Assembly (NCBI GenBank): GCA_003660235.1
Contig: QGON01000054.1
Span: 1-64,000, forward strand
DNA length: 64,000 nucleotides
Direction: 5' to 3'
From: a bacterium endosymbiont of Escarpia laminata
Lineage (GTDB): Bacteria > Pseudomonadota > Gammaproteobacteria > Chromatiales > Chromatiaceae
In this document: one piece after another, positions 1 to 8,608 of the stretch
Numbering within the stretch: the stretch's first letter is position 1
How the letters are laid out: each line of letters begins with the position of its first letter
Program-made: the position numbers and the translations under genes
The notes under the pieces: generated by a model
What the model was told of the DNA's origin: nothing
The model's database searches: none
What the model saw: only the letters and a program-made list of their open reading frames with translations

Positions 1-351
1 CATCCGCTTGCGGATCTCGACAAACAATGAAGGCGCAAACGGCTCCTCCATCTGATAACCAGGCAGTCCCACGAAGTATTGAAGGTACGGGTTCTCCTGG
101 ATCTGTGCGACAGTCTCTTGATCGGACAAACAGAGCTTGTGCTTGATGATCACCGCACCAATGACTAAACGGGCATCTTTGGCAGGGCGTCCTTGTTTGG
201 TGGAGAGTCCTTGATAATAACCCTCGGCCAGTTCATCCCAGGGAATGCACTCGCCCATCTTTACCCAGCGGTTGTTTTCATCAAGCGCGGTTTGGAAAGG
301 CCAATCAAATTCGGCAAGGGTCAGTTGTTTTTGGCTGCAGTAGCGAATCAT
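1..351 (-). CDS. IS transposase, N-terminal part (runs off the window)
   Basis: Reading the minus strand from the ATG at 349-351 gives 117 codons without a stop to the window edge. The peptide starts MIRYCSQKQLTLAEFDWP and contains GRPAKDARLVIGAVIIKHK followed by LSDQETVAQIQENPYLQYF. This is the typical N-terminal (DUF772-like) part of IS5/IS1182-type DDE transposases: a region that precedes the catalytic domain. The catalytic residues lie outside the window, so intactness cannot be judged. The exact IS family is my recognition, not a search result. The IS terminus should lie between 352 and about 480; I could not identify its terminal inverted repeat. Confidence 0.75.
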   Translation of the reverse strand, partial: MIRYCSQKQLTLAEFDWPFQTALDENNRWVKMGECIPWDELAEGYYQGLSTKQGRPAKDARLVIGAVIIKHKLCLSDQETVAQIQENPYLQYFVGLPGYQMEEPFAPSLFVEIRKRM

Positions 352-548
352 AGGTGCACGGTTTTTAATGGCGTTGATTCATTTTTCGTGCAGCAGTATA
401 CCACATAAGTCTGTATTATTTGTGTAATATCAATACTTTAGAGTTATTGAGCAGGCTCTAAATACCGTTTCTCGTAGAAATATTAATCGTAACCTCTTAA
501 AGAGATAATAGAAATATTATTCCGAATCCAGGGATTTGCAATACATTT

Positions 549-697
549 AAAGGCTAAAGGCTAAAGGCTAAAGGCTAAAGGCTTTCACAGTATGTGCCGG
601 TGCTTTTGAAAAGCAACCACTGATTTTCTGGCACCGGCTACGAAGTTTGGCCTATCCGGCAGTACAGTCTCCTTTGGCCTTTTACCTTTCACCTTCT
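549..697. repeat. Heptad-repeat element, copy 1
   Basis: Five tandem AAAGGCT units lie at 549-583. Heptads of the opposite sense (CCTTTGG, CCTTTTA, CCTTTCA) lie at 671-691. Between them, read on the minus strand, is a stretch (CTGTACTGCCGGATAGGCC) that resembles boxes next to the heptads near 57797 and 61431. The element ends next to the stop codon of the hypothetical gene at 700. The rest of 352-699 is AT-rich and holds no gene that I can support. Confidence 0.7.
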
Positions 698-699
698 TT

Positions 700-1098
700 T
701 TATTCCAGCTTAATATGTTCAATATAGTGAGGCCTGTCATCCATTACCAACTTTATCCCCTCCGCCTGAGCCTTCAGCATCAACTCACTGTCGCGGATCT
801 TCAAGGCACAGTGGGCACGGCCCCGGCTCTCCAGCGGCAGCGGCACCATGTCGCGGTAAGTATAGACGTTTTCAGCCACATCTCCTCCGTCGCAGACACA
901 GGGCGCAGCAGGCAGTTCACCCTCCACTTCAGCGCCCTCCAATATCATCTCACCGGCTTGCCACCAACGGGTGCGCTCTTCCGAACCCGTAAGGGTTTTG
1001 ATGATATAAGCACGGGAGAACCGCACCCTGAGAACCCCCATCTCCAAAGTGATTGATTCGATCTCACAACCCGGAAGATCAATACTTGTCGTTTCCAT
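700..1098 (-). CDS. Hypothetical protein (132 aa), downstream of ntrC
   Basis: I do not recognise this family. The 132-residue product is acidic, has no signal peptide or membrane segment, and begins METTSIDLPGCEIESITLEM. It looks like a compact, beta-rich cytosolic protein. The pair C-V-C near residues 67-69 is the only clustered cysteine pair. It lies 54 bp downstream of ntrC on the same strand, so it is probably the last gene of the ntrBC transcript. The reading frame has codon use like its neighbours and ends just before a heptad repeat. Function unknown. Confidence 0.6.
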   Translation of the reverse strand: METTSIDLPGCEIESITLEMGVLRVRFSRAYIIKTLTGSEERTRWWQAGEMILEGAEVEGELPAAPCVCDGGDVAENVYTYRDMVPLPLESRGRAHCALKIRDSELMLKAQAEGIKLVMDDRPHYIEHIKLE

Positions 1099-1152
1099 CT
1101 ACTAACCTCTTAAACAGCGGGGCCGCTCAGACTTTGAGTCCGCACCACTGGT

Positions 1153-2559
1153 TCAATTTTCACTATCCAGACCCAACTCTTTTATCTTGCGGGTCAGGGT
1201 GTTTCGCCCCCAGCCAAGCAGGCGGGCGGCATCCTGGCGGCGCCCTGCGGTGTGCTCCAGCGCCGTCTCTATCATCACTGTCTCAAAGTCTGCGCCCGCT
1301 TCATCAAGCAGGGCTTCCGCTCCGGATTGCAGACGGCTGCGCGTCCAGGCACGCAGCAATTGCCGCCAGTCTCCACTGATTTCACCCCGCGACTCTTCCT
1401 GTTGCAGCTCCGGAGGCAGATCCTCGATATGGACCTCCTGTCCAGAAGCCATCACTGTGAGCCAACGGGCGGTATTTTCCAACTGTCGGACATTACCTGG
1501 CCAGACGAGTTGCCGCAGAAATTCTGTGGTTTCCGGCAACAATATCTTCGCCTCAACCTCCAACTCTTCAGAGGCCTTGGCAAGGAAGTGGCGCATCAAG
1601 AGCGCAATATCCTCCTTTCGTTCCCGCATGGCGGGTATATGGATTCTTATCACGTTGAGCCGATGAAACAGGTCTTCCCTGAAGTCGCCCCGTTTCACCA
1701 GCCCTTCCAAATTCTGATGCGTGGCGGCGATGATCCGCACATCGACCTTCACCGGTTCGTGGCCACCCACGCGGTAGAACTGACCATCCGCCAATACCCG
1801 CAACAGCCGGGTCTGCAACTCCGCCGGCATGTCACCGATCTCATCCAGAAAGAGCGTGCCGCCATCCGCCTGTTCAAAACGCCCTTCACGGCGGCTCTGT
1901 GCTCCAGTAAAAGCGCCACGTTCATGACCGAATAGCTCGGACTCCATCAGATCCTTGGGTATGGCCGCCATATTCAGGGCGATAAATGGCGCCTCAGCAC
2001 GAGGGCTGTGGCGGTGCAAGGCATGCGCCACCAGTTCTTTACCCGTACCCGATTCCCCATTAATGAGCACCGTGATATTCGAACGGGCCAGCCGCCCTAT
2101 GGCGCGGAAAACCTCCTGCATGGCCGGTGCTTCGCCGATGATCTCAAGCCCCCCTATCTGCGCCTCATCCACCGGTTGAGAATGCGTAAGGTGCTGCCGG
2201 CAGGCACGGCGAATCTGAACCACCGCCTCATCCACATCGAAGGGTTTCGGCAGATACTCAAAGGCGCCCTTATGATAAGCAGAGACAGCGCTTTCGAGAT
2301 CTGAATGTGCCGTCATAATGATCACCGGAAGCGATGGGTAACGGGCCTGGATCATCTCCAGTAACTCCAATCCGTCGATCCCCGGCATGCGTATATCGGA
2401 AACGATGACGTCCGGCTGCTCTGCCTCCAGGGCATCGAGCACACCATTACCGGTTTCAAAACTGGTGACCAACATATCCGCCTTCTGCAGCGTCTTTTCC
2501 AACACCCAGCGGATGGAGCGGTCATCATCGATTACCCAAACCCTGCACTTTGTTTCCAT
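1153..2559 (-). CDS. ntrC: Nitrogen regulation response regulator NtrC
   Basis: A 468-residue, three-domain sigma-54 activator. The receiver domain (about 1-120) carries the acidic pair DDD near the start, the phospho-acceptor Asp in [10 protein letters not shown] and the Lys in YLPKPFD. The AAA+ domain (about 145-370) has Walker A GESGTGKE, the sigma-54-contacting GAFTGA loop and Walker [12 protein letters not shown]. The C-terminal Fis-type helix-turn-helix reads [20 protein letters not shown]. When phosphorylated by NtrB it activates glnA and other nitrogen-starvation genes. Its start overlaps the ntrB stop by one base (ATGA), so the two are translationally coupled. Length matches the E. 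coli protein (469 aa). Confidence 0.97.
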   Translation of the reverse strand: METKCRVWVIDDDRSIRWVLEKTLQKADMLVTSFETGNGVLDALEAEQPDVIVSDIRMPGIDGLELLEMIQARYPSLPVIIMTAHSDLESAVSAYHKGAFEYLPKPFDVDEAVVQIRRACRQHLTHSQPVDEAQIGGLEIIGEAPAMQEVFRAIGRLARSNITVLINGESGTGKELVAHALHRHSPRAEAPFIALNMAAIPKDLMESELFGHERGAFTGAQSRREGRFEQADGGTLFLDEIGDMPAELQTRLLRVLADGQFYRVGGHEPVKVDVRIIAATHQNLEGLVKRGDFREDLFHRLNVIRIHIPAMRERKEDIALLMRHFLAKASEELEVEAKILLPETTEFLRQLVWPGNVRQLENTARWLTVMASGQEVHIEDLPPELQQEESRGEISGDWRQLLRAWTRSRLQSGAEALLDEAGADFETVMIETALEHTAGRRQDAARLLGWGRNTLTRKIKELGLDSEN

Positions 2560-3632
2560 CAGCTCGATTCCAAAGGAAGTAATACGGTGAAAATTGTCTC
2601 GCCGGGACGACTGGTAAATTCAATCAAACCGCTGTGCTGGTTGATCAGGGATTGCGCAATTGAAAGACCCACGCCCATACCTTCACTGCTGCCGGAGACC
2701 ATGGGGAAAAAAATCCTGTTTTGCAGTGACTCGGGGATACCGGGACCGTTGTCGAAGATATCGACTTTCAATACCAGTCGGTGGCGTTCATTGCCGATAG
2801 TAAACTGCCTTAGCACCCGTGTCTTCAGGCCGACCACACCTTTATTGCCCACCGCCCGGACAGCATTGCGCAAGATGTTCAGGAGTGCCTGTATCAGCTG
2901 GTCGAAATCCCCCACGACATCGGGAATACTCGGGTCGTAATCTTTCTGGATCCTCAATCGATCACCCGCCTCGACCTGCACCAGGTTGCAGATACGCTCC
3001 AGCACCTGGTGGATGCTGAAGGGTCTCTTTTGCGGCAGTCGATTCGGGCCCAGCATGCTGTTCACCAGATTCTGCAGGCGATCAGCTTCGGCAATTATGA
3101 TCTGGGTGTACTCTCTCAGCGCTTCATCGGGTAGCTCCCGTTCCAGCAGTTGCGCAGCACCACGCAATCCCCCTAAGGGATTTTTTATCTCATGGGCCAT
3201 ACCCCTTACCAGGGCGCGGGAGACCTGACCCTGGGAGATCAACTCCTCTTCCCTGTTGATGCGCAGCTGACGATCGAGTTGCTGCAGCTCGACGAGCAAC
3301 TCCTCCTCCCCATTGTTATCCTGAAGCGGCACCACTGTACAATCGACGGTGATCTCCCTGCCATCCGCCAGCGGCAGAGTAATTTCCCGTTCAGTGAACG
3401 GCTGTCCTGATTCGCTGGCCCGCCTCAGGTTAGATTCAACCGTTCCACCCGGACAGTGGATCAGATCATCCGCCCGTTGACCGATAACCTGCCTGGCACT
3501 CACTGCAAACAGCATCTCACCGGCAGGATTGATGTATTTCAAAATAAAAGCCTGGTCGAAAAGAAGAATCGAGGAACTCAGATTCTCCAGTACCCGTCTT
3601 TCCAATGTGCTTGTTTGCTGCTGTTTATCCAT
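2559..3632 (-). CDS. ntrB: Nitrogen sensor histidine kinase NtrB
   Basis: A 357-residue cytosolic two-component kinase that phosphorylates or dephosphorylates NtrC in response to PII. The N-terminal PAS domain (about 12-120) is followed by the DHp helix with phospho-acceptor His in GMAHEIKNPLGG (about residue 146). The GHKL ATPase boxes are ALLNILRNAVRAV (N box), DIFDNGPGIP (G1) and GMGVGLSIAQSL (G2). No membrane segment is present, as expected for NtrB. It sits directly upstream of ntrC with a 1-bp overlap. An NtrC-type palindrome lies about 200 bp upstream of the start, consistent with autoregulation. Confidence 0.96.
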   Translation of the reverse strand: MDKQQQTSTLERRVLENLSSSILLFDQAFILKYINPAGEMLFAVSARQVIGQRADDLIHCPGGTVESNLRRASESGQPFTEREITLPLADGREITVDCTVVPLQDNNGEEELLVELQQLDRQLRINREEELISQGQVSRALVRGMAHEIKNPLGGLRGAAQLLERELPDEALREYTQIIIAEADRLQNLVNSMLGPNRLPQKRPFSIHQVLERICNLVQVEAGDRLRIQKDYDPSIPDVVGDFDQLIQALLNILRNAVRAVGNKGVVGLKTRVLRQFTIGNERHRLVLKVDIFDNGPGIPESLQNRIFFPMVSGSSEGMGVGLSIAQSLINQHSGLIEFTSRPGETIFTVLLPLESS

Positions 3633-3831
3633 ATCTGGCTGATATGCAATAACCGAACCAATTTGAAAAGTTAGGGATGCTATTCCATTACTGCACTAGG
3701 CAACAGCGTGCAGACCGGGCATACACGGGTGTTTGCAGCCACGGAGCAGAACTTTCCGGATCGATATGCCTTAAACAAGGTTGATAGACTCTCCCTGTTT
3801 TTGGACATAATGGAAGGGAACGCAGATCTGT

Positions 3832-3848
3832 CGCACCATTATAGTGCG
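3832..3848. promoter_or_regulatory. NtrC binding site upstream of ntrBC
   Basis: The palindrome GCACCATTATAGTGC fits the NtrC consensus GCAC-N7-GTGC, including the inner CA. It lies between the DUF4124 gene and ntrB, about 200 bp upstream of the ntrB start. I did not find a convincing sigma-54 promoter below it, so it may repress or modulate a sigma-70 promoter, as at E. coli glnLp. Confidence 0.65.
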
Positions 3849-3876
3849 TACAGCTGTGGCAAAACCAGCGTCGCTA

Positions 3877-4395
3877 TCAGGGAGCGGTAACCGGCGCCTT
3901 GCGGAGATGGAAATTGATGATGGGTGTGGAGATCAACCGCTTTCCGGTCTCATCCAGAATTCGTGCCTCCAGTGTATGGGTTCCCAGGCTCAGATCATTC
4001 AGAGTGAACTGGGTTGCACCGCCGATATCTCCTTCGATCCGGTTGCCATCAACAAAGACCTGAATGGCGTCGCCGGATAGAAGCACTGGAGAGAGACTCA
4101 GCCCCACGCCCACCGTGCCCACGTTATTGCGGATAGTGGCGTCATTCTCCGGTTCGGCAATCTCGAAAACGGCATATCCCGATTCATCCGGCAGATTCGT
4201 CTCCTCAGATAGATCCCTCTTTTCGCCATCATTGGAACGGGTAGATGACAGCCCTGGAATCCAAACCTTTTCCGCGCCTTCTCTGAATTGATCGGAATAG
4301 TCGATAACCCCATCGGGCGAGGTCCACTTATAGACATCTTTTGCCGCCACCGGAAGGGTCAGCACCGCAAGTAGAACTGGTATCAGAATTCGCAT
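3877..4395 (-). CDS. DUF4124-type secreted protein between glnA and ntrB
   Basis: A 172-residue protein with an N-terminal signal peptide (MRILIPVLLAVLTLPVAA-KD). Right after it is the DUF4124 motif DVYKWTSPDGVIDYSD, which is usually found at the N-terminus of secreted gammaproteobacterial proteins. The rest (about 80-172) looks like an immunoglobulin-like beta domain: GDAIQVFVDGNRI, LNDLSLGTHTLEARI. A DUF4124 gene between glnA and ntrBC is a recurrent arrangement in gammaproteobacteria; its function is unknown. It is on the same strand as glnA but separated from it by a strong terminator. Confidence 0.8.
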   Translation of the reverse strand: MRILIPVLLAVLTLPVAAKDVYKWTSPDGVIDYSDQFREGAEKVWIPGLSSTRSNDGEKRDLSEETNLPDESGYAVFEIAEPENDATIRNNVGTVGVGLSLSPVLLSGDAIQVFVDGNRIEGDIGGATQFTLNDLSLGTHTLEARILDETGKRLISTPIINFHLRKAPVTAP

Positions 4396-4554
4396 GCACC
4401 AAGCATAGACAAGCCGGTAGCGATGGACAAGCGATCAATGTCGCAAAATGGTCTTTGGATTACTGGGCGGGTGTACTGACCTCCAGCCAAAACACATCAC
4501 TCAACACAGAAATTCTACAATCACTTCTTATGATTGCAGGCTTATCACTGGCAT

Positions 4555-4586
4555 AAAAAAGCGCCTCCCGCAACCGGGAGACGCTT
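4555..4586 (-). terminator. Rho-independent terminator of glnA
   Basis: On the minus strand a 10-bp stem (GCGTCTCCCG / CGGGAGGCGC, one G-T pair) with a GTTG loop is followed by six T. It begins about 22 bp beyond the glnA stop codon. Confidence 0.93.
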
Positions 4587-4607
4587 CTCTCAGCCTACTG
4601 GTCAGAC

Positions 4608-6020
4608 TTAGAGGCTGTAGTACATGTCAAATTCCACCGGATGGGTGGTCATGCGCAGGCGAGTCACCTCTTCCATCTTCAGCTCGATGAAGCTGTCGAT
4701 CAGGTCATCAGTGAACACGCCGCCAGCGGTGAGGAATTCGCGGTCCGCATCCAGCTCTTCCAGTGCCTGATCCAGACTATGGCAGACGGTGGGGATTGCC
4801 TTGGCTTCCTCGGCAGGCAGGTCGTAGAGATCCTTGTCCATGGCATCGCCTGGGTGAATCTTGTTCTGGATACCGTCCAGGCCGGCCATCATCATGGCGG
4901 CGAATGCCAGATAAGGATTAGCGGTCGGATCAGGGAAACGCACCTCGACGCGGCGGCCCTTGGGGTTGGAATCCCACGGGATACGGATGGAGGCAGAGCG
5001 GTTACGGGCCGAGTAGGCCAGCATGACAGGCGCTTCGAAGCCGGGGACCAGACGCTTATAGGAGTTGGTGGAGCTGTTGGTGAAGGCGTTCAGTGCGCGG
5101 GCATGCTTGATGATGCCGCCGATATAGTAGAGTGCGGTTTCAGACAGACCACCATACTGGTTACCGGCGAAGATGTTCTCGCCATCTTTGCCCAGGGACT
5201 GGTGCACATGCATGCCGGAACCGTTGTCACCCACAATAGGCTTGGGCATAAAGGTGGCGGTCTTGCCGTAGGCGTGGGCCACATTCCAGGTCGCGTATTT
5301 CTGGATCTGAACCCAGTCAGCACGCTCTACCAGAGTAGAGTAACGGGTGCCGATTTCGCACTGTCCAGCGGTTGCCACCTCGTGGTGATGCACTTCAACA
5401 GGTACACCCATCTCTTCCATAGCCAGGCACATGGCCCCACGCAGGTCGTGCAGGGAATCGACAGGGGGTACCGGGAAGTAACCACCCTTGACACCGGGAC
5501 GGTGACCGATGTTGCCGTCTTCATAGACACGCTCGGAGTTCCACTCGGCCTCATCAGAATCGATCTTCACCATGCTGCCGCTCATATTGGTGCTCCAACG
5601 AACATCGTCCAGAACGAAGAATTCAGGCTCAGGACCAAAGTAAGCGGTGTCGGCAATACCGGTGGACTTCAGATAGGCCTCGGCACGCTTGGCAACGGAG
5701 CGGGGATCGCGCTCGTAACCCTGCATGGTGGCAGGCTCGAGGATATCGCAACGGATGATCAGCGTGTTCTCGTCCGAGAAGGGATCCATCACGGCGGTGG
5801 CGTCTTCAGGCATCAGAATCATGTCAGACTCGTTGATACCCTTCCAACCTGCGATAGAGGAACCGTCGAACATCTTTCCGTCAGTGAACATACTTTCACC
5901 AACTTCATGGGTCGGCAGTGTAACATGCTGTTCCTTTCCGCGGGTATCGGTGAAGCGCAGATCGACAAACTTCACATCGTTGTCTTTCATCATCTTCAGA
6001 GCTTTAGAGGCCATCTTCAT
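4608..6020 (-). CDS. glnA: Glutamine synthetase type I
   Basis: A 470-residue GlnA, the length of the dodecameric GSI-beta enzyme, which condenses glutamate and ammonia using ATP. Landmarks in order: [10 protein letters not shown] near residue 50, EPEFFVLDD with metal ligands near 130, the glutamate/ATP-site segment [11 protein letters not shown] near 265, the [11 protein letters not shown] segment, NRSASIRIP, and DLYDLPAEE near 400. The last carries the Tyr that is adenylylated in E. coli, so GlnE control is likely. It is transcribed separately, from a sigma-54 promoter at 6124-6139 with two upstream NtrC sites, and ends in a strong terminator. Confidence 0.98.
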   Translation of the reverse strand: MKMASKALKMMKDNDVKFVDLRFTDTRGKEQHVTLPTHEVGESMFTDGKMFDGSSIAGWKGINESDMILMPEDATAVMDPFSDENTLIIRCDILEPATMQGYERDPRSVAKRAEAYLKSTGIADTAYFGPEPEFFVLDDVRWSTNMSGSMVKIDSDEAEWNSERVYEDGNIGHRPGVKGGYFPVPPVDSLHDLRGAMCLAMEEMGVPVEVHHHEVATAGQCEIGTRYSTLVERADWVQIQKYATWNVAHAYGKTATFMPKPIVGDNGSGMHVHQSLGKDGENIFAGNQYGGLSETALYYIGGIIKHARALNAFTNSSTNSYKRLVPGFEAPVMLAYSARNRSASIRIPWDSNPKGRRVEVRFPDPTANPYLAFAAMMMAGLDGIQNKIHPGDAMDKDLYDLPAEEAKAIPTVCHSLDQALEELDADREFLTAGGVFTDDLIDSFIELKMEEVTRLRMTTHPVEFDMYYSL

Positions 6021-6123
6021 CTCCAGGATATAGGGTTGTTATCGGGGCGGCGGGTTAAACGCCGCTATACTAAACCTTAGTGTCGGGGCGTGACTATACC
6101 AGACACAGTGAGTAACGCTTATG

Positions 6124-6139
6124 AGCATTATTCATGCCA
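6124..6139 (-). promoter_or_regulatory. Sigma-54 promoter of glnA
   Basis: On the minus strand the sequence TGGCATGAATAATGCT matches the -24/-12 consensus TGGCAC-N5-TTGC, with GG and GC exactly 10 bases apart. The predicted start is near 6113, about 93 bp upstream of the glnA start codon. The paired NtrC sites at 6399-6446 lie upstream of it. Confidence 0.8.
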
Positions 6140-6325
6140 CGATTGTTTATCTTGATCAATCCAGACCCCTTGGTGTGGTAAATCCTGACTTTTTCATCCG
6201 GGTCGCCAAGACCTCCGCCCAAACTCTTGGTCTGGGTGAGCGGGTTATTTTCGCTTAAAAATACCAATAAAATTAATGCGATATAAACGAAACAAGTAAC
6301 TTCTCAATAAGTCCGTGTATAAACC

Positions 6326-6393
6326 GTAGGATGTGGTGAGGTACGAACCGCATCTGTCGCGATCGATGCGGTTCGTACCTCACCACATCCTAC
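6326..6393. repeat. Perfect 29-bp inverted repeat (REP-like hairpin)
   Basis: The left arm 6326-6354 (starts GTAGGATGTGGTGAGG) and right arm 6365-6393 are perfect reverse complements, separated by 10 bases. Such GTAGG...CCTAC palindromes are common interspersed repeats. Here it lies between the NtrC enhancer pair and the sigma-54 promoter of glnA, and downstream of efpL. It could also stop transcription coming from efpL. Confidence 0.9.
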
Positions 6394-6398
6394 AGGCA

Positions 6399-6446
6399 CG
6401 CACTATTATGGTGCCGTCCGCAAGACAAGAGCACCAATATAGTGCG
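6399..6446. promoter_or_regulatory. Paired NtrC enhancer sites for glnA
   Basis: Two palindromes fit GCAC-N7-GTGC: GCACTATTATGGTGC (6400-6414) and GCACCAATATAGTGC (6431-6445). Their centres are 31 bp apart, about three helical turns. That is the arrangement expected for cooperative binding of NtrC dimers upstream of a sigma-54 promoter. They lie about 290-325 bp upstream of the predicted glnA transcript start and just downstream of the efpL stop codon. Confidence 0.82.
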
Positions 6447-6457
6447 TGCGTGGTCTG

Positions 6458-7024
6458 CTACACGCGGGAGATGAATTTTCCTGTCGTTGTATTGACCTTC
6501 ACCACTTCACCGTTCTCCAGATACTCCGGGACCTGGATCTCGGCGCCTGTATTGAGCACTGCCGGCTTGGTTCGTCCGGTTGCCGTGGAGCCCTTGATAC
6601 CCGGCGTCGTCTCCGAGATCGTCAGGGCAACGGACTGTGGAAGTTCAATGCCGATGATTGCACCATCCACCAGCAGGGCAGTTATGCCGTCCAGGCCCTC
6701 TGTCAAGAAGCCGGTCTGCCCCTCCAGGTCTTCGCTGTTCAGCCCGTACTGACTATAGTCCTCCATATCCATGAAGGTGAAGATCTCCCCGTCCATATAG
6801 GAGAACTGGACCTGCCGGCGCAGGCAGTCGATATCCTTCAGAAAATCATCGCCTTTGAACGACTCATCCAGTTTTTGACCCGTCTGCAGATTGATGAAGC
6901 GGATTTTATAGAGGGTCGCCGCACCCCGGGAGGAGGGACTTTTGGCCTCGACCTGTTTCACGCTATGGGGCATTCCGTTGATTTCGACGATAACGCCCCG
7001 TTTTAAATCACAAGCTTTCGGCAC
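6458..7024 (-). CDS. efpL: Elongation factor P-like protein EfpL (YeiP)
   Basis: A 188-residue EF-P paralogue that helps ribosomes through polyproline and related stalling motifs. The three-domain EF-P fold is recognisable: KOW-like N-terminal domain, then two OB domains, ending IQVPEYLENGEVVKVNTTTGKF. The loop that in EF-P carries the modified Lys reads SPSSRGAATLYK. An Arg at the tip and the GAATLYK context are typical of the YeiP/EfpL branch, which needs no modification. The enzymes for EF-P lysylation are not nearby. The gene is single, with the glnA enhancers immediately downstream. Confidence 0.92.
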   Translation of the reverse strand: MPKACDLKRGVIVEINGMPHSVKQVEAKSPSSRGAATLYKIRFINLQTGQKLDESFKGDDFLKDIDCLRRQVQFSYMDGEIFTFMDMEDYSQYGLNSEDLEGQTGFLTEGLDGITALLVDGAIIGIELPQSVALTISETTPGIKGSTATGRTKPAVLNTGAEIQVPEYLENGEVVKVNTTTGKFISRV

Positions 7025-7046
7025 CTGTTTACTCCTGGATATCGTT

Positions 7047-7179
7047 AGTTAGTGCCTGTCTGGAAACGCCGTTTTTTACCACGAAGCGCACGAAGGTAAT
7101 TTATTGTTAATCAATCTTTTACCTTAGCGCCCTTCGCGTTCTTTGCGGTTAGATATGGGTTTCCGGACGAACACTAGTT
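7047..7179. repeat. Inverted-repeat element abutting the CDF gene
   Basis: An about 133-bp nested palindrome. The outer arms are AGTTAGTGCCTGTCTGGAAAC-like (7047-7067) and its imperfect complement (7159-7179). Inner arms run from CACGAAGCGCACGAAGG to CCTTCGCGTTC. The right end overlaps the stop codon of the CDF transporter gene. It has no coding capacity and resembles a MITE or REP-type element. Confidence 0.7.
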
Positions 7180-8362
7180 AAGCCTTTGTTAGGTTCGGTT
7201 CTCCAAACCAGAGGCGAATCTTGCCAAACACATCTGACTCGTTGAATGCCTTCTGAAATGCCTGGCGCAATTGTGCCATCTCCTCTTCACCTTCATAACA
7301 ATCGAATGGCAGGTAGAGATCGACATCGATGCGGCCGGAAAGGTAGTGCAACACCAAACGTTGCCTGCGGGCATAACAGGCAATATTCCTGCAGGCGGCA
7401 TCGAGCAAACGTTCCGCCTCTTGCCGCAACGGGAGGTCGCTACAGGGTGCATTTACTTCATCATCTTCCGGGTCGATGTGCACCGTCACATCAAACAGCT
7501 CTTCAACCTCGTTTATCAATCGCATCTGTACCACTTCCGCAATCCTGTGTCCTTCTGAAACGCTCAACCATGAGTCAACCTGCACGTGCACATCCGCCGA
7601 TGCGTGCCCCCCCATACGGCGGGTGCGCAGCATGTGAATGCTATTGACGCCGCTCACGGAATCAATAATCCCGCGAATCTCCGCCACTGTCTCCTCATCC
7701 AGCCCCGCATCCACCAGTTCCTGCATCGCCCCCCAGCCGAGATTCCAGCCAATGTGTACAATCATCACGCCGACCAACACTGCAGCAATGGCATCCAGGT
7801 AGGGCAAGCCAGCCAGGGTTCCCCCGATACCGACCAACACCACCATGGAAGAGATGGAGTCGGAGCGATGGTGCCATGCGTTTGCCCGTAATAGATTTGA
7901 ATTGATCCGCTGCGCCAGATATTGGGTGTAGTGGTAGAGCCCTTCATTGGCAAGGATGGAGAATGCCGCAATATAGAGAGTAAAGGAACTCGGAGTCAGC
8001 AGCTGTTCCGGTGCAAAAAGCCGCTCCACCGCATCCCAGATGACACCCAGCCCTACAAGCCCGAGCAACGCACCCAATGCCACAGTACCGGCAGTCTCGA
8101 AGCGGCCGTGGCCGTATGGGTGTTGCTCATCCGGCGCTTCTTTAGCATGCCGTGCGGCAAACCAGACCAACGCGTCCGACAGCAGATCCGAAAGCGAATG
8201 CACACCATCCGCCAACAGAGACTGTGACTGACCAAGCCAGCCAAACAGGATTTTGACGAAAGCGAGTATCAGGTTGACCACAGCGCCGACCAGGGCGGCC
8301 AACCGTGTCTCTCTATACCTCGCCTCCTGCATCTCGTGATGTAGGTGTTGATGCTGATGCAT
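7178..8362 (-). CDS. Cation diffusion facilitator (CDF) metal transporter
   Basis: A 394-residue inner-membrane metal/proton antiporter of the CDF family. After a His-rich N-terminus (MHQHQHLHH) there are about six membrane segments. The transport-site motifs are LLADGVHSLSDLLSD in TM2 and HHRSD in TM5, giving the usual D/D-H/D metal site. The cytosolic domain (about 215-310) has HMLRTRRMGGHASADVHVQVD. A further C-terminal extension of about 80 residues contains a second domain of unclear role. It starts 3 bp after a TusA-like gene and is the last gene of a thiolation operon. Substrate (Zn, Fe or Mn) cannot be assigned. Its stop codon overlaps a repeat. Confidence 0.92.
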   Translation of the reverse strand: MHQHQHLHHEMQEARYRETRLAALVGAVVNLILAFVKILFGWLGQSQSLLADGVHSLSDLLSDALVWFAARHAKEAPDEQHPYGHGRFETAGTVALGALLGLVGLGVIWDAVERLFAPEQLLTPSSFTLYIAAFSILANEGLYHYTQYLAQRINSNLLRANAWHHRSDSISSMVVLVGIGGTLAGLPYLDAIAAVLVGVMIVHIGWNLGWGAMQELVDAGLDEETVAEIRGIIDSVSGVNSIHMLRTRRMGGHASADVHVQVDSWLSVSEGHRIAEVVQMRLINEVEELFDVTVHIDPEDDEVNAPCSDLPLRQEAERLLDAACRNIACYARRQRLVLHYLSGRIDVDLYLPFDCYEGEEEMAQLRQAFQKAFNESDVFGKIRLWFGEPNLTKA

Positions 8363-8365
8363 AAG

Positions 8366-8608
8366 CTACTCCTCCTCCCCCACTTCTATCACGACAATAT
8401 ATTCGGTCCTATCGGAGCGGGTCTCAATGACTTTATGGCCATTGATCCGGCACCAGGCCGGGATGTCATTCATCACTCCCGGATCGGTGCAAATCGCTTC
8501 CAGGATAGTGCCTGGCGTAAGCGTCTCTATCCTATCCTGCACCCGAATCACCGGCATCGGACAGAGCAAGCGCCGTGCATCAAGAGTGACTCTGCTCAAA
8601 TGTGCCAC
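8366..8608 (-). CDS. TusA-family sulfur carrier
   Basis: An 80-residue TusA/SirA-type protein. The signature is LLCPMPVIRVQDRI near residue 15, with the persulfide-carrying Cys in CPMP. It is followed by the expected alternating beta/alpha pattern (ILEAICTDPGVMNDIPAWC; HKVIETRSD). TusA proteins pass sulfane sulfur to tRNA thiolases or, in sulfur oxidisers, in the oxidation pathway. Here it overlaps the 3' end of a PP-loop thiolase-like gene by 13 bp, which favours a sulfur-transfer role to that enzyme. The length agrees with E. coli TusA (81 aa). Confidence 0.9.
   Translation of the reverse strand: MAHLSRVTLDARRLLCPMPVIRVQDRIETLTPGTILEAICTDPGVMNDIPAWCRINGHKVIETRSDRTEYIVVIEVGEEE

Noticed and set aside
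549-583. Heptad arrays as a CRISPR
   Set aside because: Units are 7 bp and directly tandem, with no spacers and no cas genes nearby.
3690-3714. Second NtrC site near ntrB (TGCAC...GTGCA)
   Set aside because: The half-sites are 11 bases apart instead of 7.
4641-6080. Long plus-strand open frame opposite glnA (479 codons)
   Set aside because: It is the antisense shadow of glnA; the glnA product is fully conserved in the minus frame.
6090-6120. Sigma-70 -10 box (TATAGT) upstream of glnA
   Set aside because: No acceptable -35 at 16-18 bp; the sigma-54 element next to it explains the region better.
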